From Gyromitra esculenta (Eukaryota > Ascomycota > Pezizomycetes > Pezizales > Discinaceae), in contig JBCAML010000010.1 in assembly GCA_038503075.1 (NCBI GenBank), positions 1,240,001 to 1,304,000 of the forward strand: 64,000 nt of DNA. Reading direction: 5' to 3'. Below are positions 45,362-54,424 of the stretch, in pieces. Under the pieces are notes generated by a model. That model was not told the origin of the DNA. It saw only the letters and a program-made list of their open reading frames with translations, and searched no databases. Each line of letters begins with the position of its first letter. Position 1 is the stretch's first letter. The position numbers were made by a program, and so were the translations under genes.

Positions 45362-46513
45362 GCGGGCTTCTCTGTCCCCCTTATGGCGGGGTGGATTTAT
45401 CTTTCTCCTATCCATTCCTCGCTTTTTTTGCTTGCGACAGCTTCTCTTTTCTTTTCTACTCTCTTAACATATCTCTTTGGGGGGCGGGTATATCTCTTTC
45501 CTATCTCTATCGCTATCCTTAGCTCCATTGCGGAAGTTCTTTTTTGGTGTCTTATTGCGGGGGATCTCTATCGGGGCGGCTCTTTTTTATATATCTTATT
45601 GCTAGGGGGATCTCTTTGTTAGCTTTATTGGTCAGCTCTTTTGTATACCTTATTGCGAGGCGCATATCTTCTTCCCTAGCTATTACTAGCTGTTTGTTTA
45701 TAGGAGCTCATAGTATTTTAATATAGTCTACCTATATATATAACTATTGTAGAGCTAACCCTCCCCTTGTGTCTCATTGGCTCATGCTTCTTGCTTTTCA
45801 TTTAGTCTGCGCACCCAACCACAACCACCCTAACACCACCCAGCCACTCCTTTCCATGCCCACGCTCTATCCAAATCCCTCCAATCCCTCCCATTAGCCT
45901 TCTCCTAGCTGCGATAGCTTGCGCGCAGCCTTATTATGGTGTGCGCTAGCTGTTCGCGCTTGCTACCTGCCCCGCTACCACCACCACCACCCTACCAACG
46001 TCGATTTACACGTCTTTCCATACCCTCGGTTCACGAAGATCATATCAAACAGCTTAGGGTTCAGCCTTTCTATAGCTGCGATTCTCTGCGTGCTACGTTA
46101 TTTGGGTGAGTGCTATGTTGTTTGGGTGAGCGCTTGCTGTTTGCTCTTGCTACGTGCCCCACTGCCACGTCGATATACACGTCTCTCCATGCTGGCGGTC
46201 CACGAAGATCATATTGAACAGCTTTGGATTTAACTATTCTATAGCTGCGATTCTCTGAGCGCTACGTTATTTGGGTGAGCACTACGTTGTTTGGGTGAGC
46301 GCTACATTGTTTGGGTGAGCGCTCGCTGTTTGGATGAGCGCTCGCTGTTTGCTCTTGCTACCTGCCCCGCTGTCACGTCGATTTACACGTCTCTCCATAC
46401 CTGCACTCCACGAAAACCATATCCAACAGCTTAGGGTTTAGCCTTTCTATAGCTGTGATTCTTTGCGCGCAGCTTTATTTGGGTGCGCATATAGGGTCTA
46501 CCGTCTGCGAGTC
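45362..46513. repeat. Tandem repeats upstream of the helicase gene
   Basis: About three degenerate units lie at 45905-46500. CACGTCGATTTACACGTCTC recurs at 46000, 46168 and 46374. Each unit also holds CAGCTTAGGGTTTAGCC and TATAGCTGCGATTCTCTGCG. Within units a 19-20 bp subrepeat GTTTGGGTGAGCGCTACGTT is expanded (46105-46360). 45362-45900 has TATATCTTTCCTATC-like words and no gene. The block ends just before the helicase ATG and may serve as its promoter. Confidence 0.65.
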
Positions 46514-48943
46514 ATGGCTCGGGGAACAGGAATATTTGCGCCAACCTGGATTCCCAGTTCTGAGGTTGAAAAAACAGCGATTCGTGATCGTTTCATTAGA
46601 GAGGCACAAGCAATTGCTCACAGGCGCTTTAGATTACCCTTATATCAATGGCAGGTGGAGGCGGTTGCTGACGTGTGTGTGAAGAGAGATGTTGTGGTCA
46701 GCGCAGGCACTGGAGCGGGCAAAAGCATAATGTTTCAGTGCCTTCCTTACATGAAGCGCTACGGAATAATCTTAGTCGTATCTCCCTTGCTGAGCATTAT
46801 GCATGATCAGGTCTCATGGCTTCTATCAAAGGATATAGCTGCAGTTGCTTTGACGGCCGAGGAAATCCTCGCACACTCTGGAATCTGGGGGGAGGTCCAA
46901 AAGGGAAAATATAAGGTTATTTATGTCGCTCCGGAAGCCCTCCTTTCATCCGACTCATACTTCTGGACCAATATATTGCAAGACGGTAAATCTAGATTTA
47001 TGAATAATCTCCTGGCCATAGCTATCGACGAGGCGCACGTCTTCTGGGGATACCGCGAATTCCGCTATGAATATGTGAATCTCGGAGATTTGCGCGCACA
47101 CCTCCGCTCTATCCCATTTCTCTGTCTCTCCGCCACTCTCACGCCCACTGTCCTAGGATATATACATCGTGTGCTTCTGATGGCTTCTCCCCCAGTGATA
47201 TATCGGCGCCCGCTAGGCCGAAACAATGTCACCCTAGCGGTTGTGCCTATCCTTACACCGCGCATTAGTTCTCATGCGCTGCTGAACTTCTTGATCAGCC
47301 CTGCTAAAACTGCGTCATTTACAATACGGAAGGCATTGGTGTTCGTGGATAATGTAGATGAAGCTCACAAAATAGCCAAACACCTGCGAGGTCTACTGAA
47401 TCCAGCTTTGCGCCACCAAGAGTGCGATATTGTCAAAGTTATGACCGCAGCATTGGAACCTTCCACCCGCAGCCAAAGTATGAGCAGGTTTAGGGAGGGT
47501 ACGCATAGAATATTCATCAGCAGCGAAGTTGTCGCCATGGGAATCAACTTCCCTGATGTGGATATTATCGTGCAGTGGGGGTTGGTTGAGCACTTGACGT
47601 TGGCATCGGTCTGGTAGTGAATTGGACGCGCTGCAAGAGATCCTTTCCGCAATGCCCTCAAGGTTATCTTCGCTGAGGATCTTTACCTACTACCCCAAGA
47701 GAATGATGATGCCATCAATGAGAGAAGCTATTTTTATGGCTGGCGTCAGACTGTAGAGGAGTCTCGGCATGCCCAGGTTCATGATTTTATATCCCGCATA
47801 TACAGACCACTAGATGCACAGCAGATCCGTTGCACTCTCGATAAAGTGGACCCATCGCTTCTCTTCCTACTGAATATGGTGGGATGCAGATGGCGTGCGC
47901 AGCTGGCTCTCTTCGGAGACCCTTCCTGGATAAATGGCGATTGTCTACTCTCAACACCCGAAAGCGCAACACCTTCTTATTGTTGCGATAACTGCTTCTT
48001 CATCCGCCGCAACAAAGAATCCCAAGACTATGCTGAAAAGAGTTATCTGATCCATGGATTTGATTTGCGGCACACCATACCTTTCACACATACAGAGGAG
48101 CACATTGAGAATCTGTTTATGGCATACTTCGAGAAACACTTAGCGGCAATTAATTCCAGGTCGCTGAATTCAGATATGAATACCTCCGCCTTAACTGCAG
48201 CCTTGAAAGACTGGAGGGCACAGGAATATGCGAACTGGGTCCAACCTCTATACCCAACCCTTCCGATAAACGGGTTTTTGGGAGACCTGGCAATAAAGAG
48301 AATCGTCAACTCAATCCCAAATATCAAATCAAAATCAGATCTTGCCTCTATTTTGTTACCTGCAATAAGCCTCGAAGACTCAATTCTTGACCCCGTAGCG
48401 GATTCTCTGCTCAGCGCTATTCTCTCACTACAGTCCATCCACCCCCCACCTTTCACGGATTAAGGATTGGATATAGGGCTAGGGTTCGCGTATAGGATTG
48501 TTGTGTTTTTCGGTTGTTAGATAATGTTATTGTATTTCGGGTATTATCGGTTATTGGGTTTTGTTGGGTAAAAGCGGGGTATTTAAGTGAAGGATTTCGT
48601 TTGTTCTTCGTACTTTTTCTCTTCTTTTCTTAAGCAACGTTCTCGTTTCACTTTTGCTGTATTTGTTATAATCCCACTTCGATTCTACCTCAGAATCCTC
48701 GCTGCCGCTGTGAAACATCGCCGATACTTCGCCTTGAAGTATCCTCGTCGTAGGACCTGTAGACTATACCGCACTCCTCGAACGTATTGGTTTCTCGCTT
48801 AAGTAGCACTGCTCACCTTCAGGGATACTGAAGGGCTTAACGAGAAGCCATCCGTGAGACCACCCCCCACCCCCAGCTCCCCTGAGGCGGCGCTACGACT
48901 TCGATCACAACCAGGAGGACCAGCTCAACGTGAATATTCCTGA
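46514..48943 (+). pseudogene. RecQ-like DNA helicase (two stops in motif VI, MITE insertion)
   Basis: ATG 46514 (MARGTGIFAPTWIPS) is preferred over an upstream TTG. Motifs: SAGTGAGKS (I, ATP binding), VVSPLLSIMHDQV (Ia), AIDEAHVFWG (II, DEAH), LCLSATLTP (III) and ALVFVDNVDEAHKIAKHL (IV). Motif VI reads W-TAG-TGA-IGRAARD at 47612-47640, where RecQ proteins have QRIGRAARD, so both stops are explained by single C-to-T changes. The frame then stays open (CCDNCFFIRR zinc-like pair near 47985) to 48450, where MITE I intervenes. Removing it and one CCACC continues the frame to TGA 48941. The total is about 671 codons. Similar RecQ-type helicases recur in fungal subtelomeres and mobile elements. A 3'-to-5' unwinding role is expected of an intact form. 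Confidence 0.83.
48451..48859 (-). mobile_element. Hairpin MITE, copy I
   Basis: A 409-bp copy from TTTCACGGAT to ATCCGTGAGA in the helicase gene. Both flanks read CCACC (indeed CCACCCCCCACC on each side, since the target is C-rich). All three hairpins and the TATTTAAG box are retained. Confidence 0.88.
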
Positions 48944-48959
48944 GCAAGCAAATTTACTC

Positions 48960-49574
48960 TTAGCGCAGTGAAGAATCTCTAAGGACGACGCAGTGATTCA
49001 AGCCCGCATATTAGTAAAGAGAAGTGCAACTGCAGGTAAGAATGCTGCGAAATCTTTAGCGGCCCATGAACTCTCTTCATGGAATGAGAAAGCTCAGCGA
49101 CTCAATCTTCACACGTGGTCGGAGCCTCGGGAAGATAGAAACAACAAATTCTTCGCTATACCCTCTCTGCCGCAGCGGCGGGATATAGCCACCACCAGTA
49201 CACAGAATCACGAACAGTCACTAGAGCCCTCAAGAGTGAATTCTCCCTCTCCTATAGCTACGGAATCAGCGACAGCGCAGACACCTACGCCCAATCCAAA
49301 GCGCCAGGCCACACAGAAACTCGCTCCCACTCCAAAACGCCAGGCCACGCAGAAACCCGTGCCCACTCCAAAGCGCCCGCCCGCGCAGAAACCCACCCCC
49401 ACTCCAAAGCGCCAGGCCATGCAAAAATCCACATTGATCAGTGCAGTTCCGTCGACACCGAGGAGAGACGAACCTTCCACTCCGATAGTACAAATTCCCC
49501 CGGCAACCCCCAACGTGCGCCAAGGCCCAGCAAGAGCAAAGGCAAATATCAGGTTTAAAACAGGAGATGTGTGA
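48960..49574 (+). CDS. Unknown ORF with TPKRQAxQKP repeats, downstream of helicase
   Basis: The frame is open after a TGA near 48970 and runs to TGA 49572-49574; no ATG start is obvious, so it may be a 3' exon of the helicase gene or a separate fragment. It includes four copies of a 12-residue basic repeat (TPKRQATQKP variants, about 49285-49440), and its sequence is rich in Pro, Thr, Lys and Gln. Such a tail could bind DNA. Family not recognised. Confidence 0.4.
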
Positions 49575-49663
49575 TTATAGTATAGCATTCTGTTCAATAA
49601 TACAAAGTCTCTACATGCTTAATTCTGGGCCTATAATATATATCACTCTCCGCTCCCAGGGGC

Positions 49664-50114
49664 CTACGCGTCAAGCGCACCTATGAAGACCAGAAGCTTC
49701 CTGCGGCTGCGCTTTACCGTAAAAGCGCGCCAATAGTCAAGCCAAGTCACCCCAAAAAGACTGTAGAACGCTGAGAATAGCCCAATCCGTGCTGCTAAGA
49801 AGATAGTTAGATATAAGGAGAAGAAAACAGTCACGGACTACGAACTCACTTGGAAATACCCGAACCCCATCTGCAGTTTGGGGGAAAGTGCCACCTATGG
49901 AAGCCCCGTTTTGCTTCGTAATCAGTATAAAGGTATAAGCTGAACCCGAAAGGTAGAGAGCGCGGTTTGTTCTGCGCTCCTGGCGGTTATGCTCTCTCAC
50001 TTGCATGAGGACAAGATCATTTGCTATAAGCTCATCTATGGTGGTGAGCGGAGGGACAGTATATGTGGGATCGGCGGCGAAGATGAGCGGATGGACCATA
50101 CTTTGCGGTGTCAA
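49664..50114 (-). CDS. Small two-exon gene of unknown function, paralog 1
   Basis: Exons 50114-49850 and 49794-49664 with a GTGAGT..TTAG intron give 396 nt, 131 residues, in phase. Conserved blocks shared with the neighbouring paralog: VREHNRQERRTNRALYLSGSAY, NGASIGGTF, then WLDYW and the C-terminal VFIGALDA. The start is the first plausible codon (MTPQSMVHPLIF); an alternative start upstream is possible. I recognise no domain. It lies between the helicase and the DUF6589-type gene and on the strand of the latter. Confidence 0.55.
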
Positions 50115-50355
50115 TCAAATGGGCGTCCAACGTGAGGCGCAGAGAATACCGCGCGCGCCCCAGGGAGGGCATGAGCGGGTGTAATATATATGAAAGGAAG
50201 GTCGCAATATTCTTTGTCTCCCTATCTTCTTTGTTTGAATGTGCTATACCACATCCTGGTCCTTTGTTTGACAATGATATACACACAATCCCACCTTAAA
50301 CAAAGCAAAGCATGCACATGTTTATCTGCTCGCGACACTTCTCTCTCTCCAAACC

Positions 50356-50793
50356 CTATGCATCCAGCTCACCAATGAAAACCATTATCTTCCTAATGCG
50401 CTCATTCACAGTAGTGTCGTTCCCATAGTCAAGCCAAGAGATATTATTCAGGTCATAATAAGCCTCGAATGCCAGACGTGATGCCGCTATGGGTACAATT
50501 AGTGGAGCTACCAAAGATTCTGTGTGCAGGTTGGGCCTAATACATATGAGTCAAGTCATATATATCTTCCACAGTTTTCAGAAAGTTCTGGCTGATCGAA
50601 GCGCCAGTCTCCCCATTATAGGGATCAATAAATATGCGTGCCCGGAAAGGTAGAGGACGCGGTTAGTTTTGCGTGCCTTGTGGTTGTGCTCTACGACCCG
50701 AGCTTATATCATCCTATTCCGCATTGTGCGGAAAGCGGTCAAAGGTGGGGCCCCTGGTGGCGGAGGTTGGCTCCAGTCAGGATTGGGCGCCAT
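50356..50793 (-). pseudogene. Small two-exon gene of unknown function, paralog 2 (broken)
   Basis: It starts MAPNPDWSQPPPPGAPP, keeps VEHNHKARKTNRVLYLSGHAY, TGASISQNF, WLDYG and the C-terminal VFIGELDA, and has an intron at the same position (GTATTA..CATAG). An in-frame TAA (CAA in origin by comparison with LMQ of paralog 1) and a one-base slip after LSGHAY break it. Tandem duplication with conserved ends at both N- and C-terminal halves shows that the family was once under protein-level constraint. Confidence 0.55.
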
Positions 50794-50980
50794 AATAATC
50801 GTGTGAAAGCCAACCATATTTGGGACAACAAGTGCAAAGAATTTGAGTGCTGCGAAGAAACTATACCTAGGAAACGAGCTGGACTCGCGAAACAAGCTAC
50901 TACTTATAGGCGCAAGAGATTCTCTGTAAGATTCTTTGTCTTATTAACTACAGTAGGTCATCGAGACTGCTATCTGGATC

Positions 50981-53900
50981 CTAATATCCACCTTCCCTTT
51001 CGTCGGTACCAAGATCCTCTTCAAACGCTTCATATGTGCGCCAATTGAACCGCGCGCGCATCTTATAGTCTCTGAGCAGCAGACCAGTCGCAATTTTGAG
51101 CACCCCAACAGCTAGCATATCCTGCGCCTGCCAGTAGGTTTGATGTGCACGGTTATCGCTGCACCTGCCGTGGGCCAGGACAGTGGCACCTTCTCCAATA
51201 AGGGTACGGACTATATGAGCCACATCGGGGGCATTGCTCACCGAGGTTGACGATTGCCTGTAGTCGCTCGCATGGAATTCTCTGTGCATGCTCGCTTTGC
51301 AGGCGAATAGGGACATGACCTGACAGGCAATAGTTTCACGGAGATGAGTATCAGACTGCCGATTGCTGCTCGGATGGATCTTCGCCTTGATCTTGCGGAC
51401 CACATACTCGCCGAACAAATCTTTGGGCATCCATGCGCCTTTCCTGCCGGAAGGATTCACCAAGCAGCTGCGCCTTCATAGGTCACGCAGCGTGGGTGAC
51501 CATATCTTTTGCAGGCAAGCCATGTGGTGAATCAGCTCTCTAGGGTAATTGATATTCTGCGTCCCTTGGAGCTGTGTTGTCCATATAGAAAGTATATTCT
51601 CCAATCTGCCTGAATCTCCAGCTTTGATCGCCGCATGGAAATCCCTGTACATCAAACCCTGCTGCAAAAAGAGTATAAAGTTCTCATATATAATGTCTCT
51701 CTCTGCGAGGGGCACTTTCTCGCCATATGCATCAAAGGGCATGTGGTGTAAGGTAGAAAACCCTTGCACGGAAGGCATTATCCTGTCTACCATGGATTGT
51801 ATGAGGGCCTGCCAATTGGTTGATGCGAGGTTGGAATCCAGCTTCCCATTGGTTTCGGAGCGCAGAGATTGCGCGGCGAGAGTTATCACGTGGGCATCAA
51901 AAAGCTCATCGAAGAAGGCTTTGTATGCGTGGAAATCCTTGACCTTCAGCGATACTATCCCAGGCTTGCCCATCATCCTAGCAAAAGGTTGTATGCTGAT
52001 AGGGTCTAGTGAACCTTCGTTGCCCCAGTGTGCCTTGTATATCGTGCCCAATATGCACATCTGCAAATGGAAAAACCCAATTACAGGCTCAATGAAAGAC
52101 ATCTGTTGGATAGGGTCGTCTTCCTGGCGACGGTGTATAGCCTTTCTACGAGGGCGTCAGAATCACTGCGCTCGAATCAGTGACTGATGACCTACATGAT
52201 GTTGCGCACAGTCATATAATCGCCCTTGAATAGCAAGACTTTGTCGATACGTTGCTCGGCAGGAAGATCTAGCTCCCTCATAATACCCCGGAGAATCTCT
52301 ATAACTTCGTTTATCACAGCTTAGTTCTCTGAGAAGGCCTTCATTGTATGTAGATCCGACTTTTTGACCGGCAGTGGGAAAATCTCCGGCGCAGTAAAGG
52401 GGACATATCCATGGCGCTGGACATTTCCATCCTTGGTATACTTTATCATGTTCTTGCACATGGATACCCGGAAGTACTTGTATAACACAGCCCAAATATT
52501 TGCTGCCGCCGCTTCACGGGCATACTGGAGCGTGTTTCTAGATATCATGATATCCGCGATGTTTACCACCGCCGCGCGGTTCCAATCAAGCATAGTGGTG
52601 CGGACGAGGAATCCCTTGCCTTGCGCGCCCTCTAAGAAAGCTCTATAGCCAGCAGTATAGTGGCGCTGATGCTGCCGATTACCCATGAGGTGTGTTTTCA
52701 CGTGCTGGTTGAAGACCATGTTGTTGAAGGAAACGAAGAATGGATGAACAAGGGCCCGCTGGCACAACATTTCATGCACAGCAAATGCGTTTGCTTTCAG
52801 GGCCTTGAGGACCGATTCGTACGTGACAGAGAATCCCATGCAGTGCAAAGTTTCTATGATGCGCTTTCCTGCGTTGCAAGCACTAAGGTAATATCCAACG
52901 ATACCTTGCAAAGCGTTAGCACGCTGAGAGCGACCATATGTAGCAACACAAAGTGTAGCAGTAGATATGAGGTCCCTCCGATGACCACGGGGCGGAGAAT
53001 CCTGTGCGCTATGATTGCCTCCATTGCTGGCATCATCGTCAGCAACTCTCTCATTTTCAGTATCATTCGCAGGTCTGAAATGGAAAGATTTGTGCTGTAG
53101 TCGTACTGGAGAGACCATATTACCAATCAAGCGCTTGGCCGTTGGGGCGTGCTGTTCTTGGGCTTGCGCAAGCGCGGAAGTAGAGAAGCTGGTGAGATAT
53201 TCATGTGTGAATTGATTTACAGGCTTGTGCATTACCTGGGAGCCAACAAGAGCTTCCATCTCTATGGCCACTATCGCGGTAACCAGGTCAATGAGCCTAG
53301 AGTGGAATGAGTTGTCCGCCCGCATGATATTGAACGAAAAGCTTGGGTGGTCAGATGCGCGCAGAATATCTTGCCCAGGTATTCTGATCGAACGAAACGG
53401 GAGCCCCTGCGCCGTATGTGAGGGTCTACTCAGAGGAGCTCAGTGAGTAGGCATTCCTCAATACTAGTAAAGCCATACTCTCACGGTTGAGTTTCTCAGT
53501 TAAGCCCTTCGGTATCCCCGAAGGTGAGCAGTGCTACTTAAGCGAGATATCAACTCGTTCGACAAGTGCGAGGTTTCTACAGGTCCTACAGGGAGTATAC
53601 TTCAAGGCGAAGTATCGGTGATGGTTCACGGCGACAGCGAGGATTCTGCGGTAGAATCGAAATGGTATTTAAGATTTATACAGGAGAAGTATAACAAGAA
53701 CGTTGCTTAAAGAAAGAAGAAGAGAAGACAAAGAGAGATCAGGAATCCGTCGCTTAAATACCCCGCTTTCTCAACCAAAAACCCAATAGCCGATAACACC
53801 CGAAAATACAATAGCATTATAGCACAACAACCCCACAGCCTATATCCAACTTCGAACTGAAACCTAACCCTTATCCAATCCTTAATCCGTGAAACATACA

Positions 53901-54234
53901 TAGAAAGAGAGGCCTGTATAGCGTTTAGACGAGAGGCAAGAGTTGAGGCAGAGAAATCTTCAAGCGTAGGCGGCGAATGTGAGCTATTAGCAGGTGGCGA
54001 ATGTGGTAAGCGATAAGTAGGTGGTGAATATGGCAAGCTAGGCAAGTCACACAGCGGGGAAGACAGCAAAGGAGCTATTTCTTCAGCATATGAGCCATGG
54101 AAAGAGCGGCCTGAAGTTGTGCGGCACTCTTCTGAAGTCATATATGCGCTGTGCGAAGGATTTTCTGCGCGCGATCGATTTTTAGGCGCTCTGGAGAAAT
54201 TAGGTACACGGAGGGCTGTGATAAGCTGAGGCAA
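50981..54234 (-). pseudogene. DUF6589-type protein gene, interrupted and with stops
   Basis: The minus-strand pieces follow one another: an N-terminal leader MPQLITALRVPNFSRAP.. (54234-53895), MITE J, then RADNSFHSRLIDLVTAIVAIEME..YGRSQRANALQGIVGYYLSACNAGKRIIETLHCMGFSVTYESVLKAL (53325-52321), FHLQMCILGTIYKAHWGNEG (52102-51476) and VNPSGRKGAWMPKDLFGEYVV..KIHPSSNRQSD (51463-50981). These blocks recall the large fungal DUF6589 family, often seen near transposon debris. Stops in the link region (ATG-TAG, CAC-TGA near 52200) again fit CAG and CGA origins, and a frameshift precedes MSFIEPVIG. The biochemical role of DUF6589 is not established; a transposase-like fold is only a guess. Confidence 0.65.
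53479..53894 (+). mobile_element. Hairpin MITE, copy J (reference copy)
   Basis: A 416-bp copy from TCTCACGGTT to ATCCGTGAAA with a perfect CATAC duplication (53474-53478 and 53895-53899). Hairpin 1 at 53506-53524 (CCTTCGG-TATCC-CCGAAGG, with a paired A-T to G-C change), hairpin 2 at 53597-53615 (ATACTTC-AAGGC-GAAGTAT), hairpin 3 at 53642-53658 (GATTCT-GCGGT-AGAATC). It interrupts the DUF6589-type gene. Confidence 0.92.
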
Positions 54235-54424
54235 AGGATTCCAAGTGCTAATATTCTCTATAGATCGAGCGCTAGAGGAATTGATGAGATCAAATTGTGG
54301 GTGAAGGTTCTGGAGAGCAAATCCACCAGGCTGTTAGGAAGCAAACGTTGAAATGACCCAAATATGTACTAGCTCCGTTGCCATGACGCCACGCTTCTGT
54401 ATACCCTAACCCTAACAGCCTGGG

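Noticed and set aside
53479..53894. Interpreting the hairpin element as a solo LTR
   Set aside because: Length and the 5-bp duplication would fit, but the ends are TYTCACGG..CCGTGARA and not TG..CA, and no internal retroelement with these ends is present. The class stays open.
44950..53894. MITEs H and J as inverted ends of one composite transposon holding the helicase and DUF6589-type gene
   Set aside because: J and I each have their own 5-bp target duplications and interrupt genes, so they are independent later insertions.
54395..54420. CCCTAACCCTAA near 54403 as a telomeric tract
   Set aside because: Only two units, next to a LINE target site; no array.
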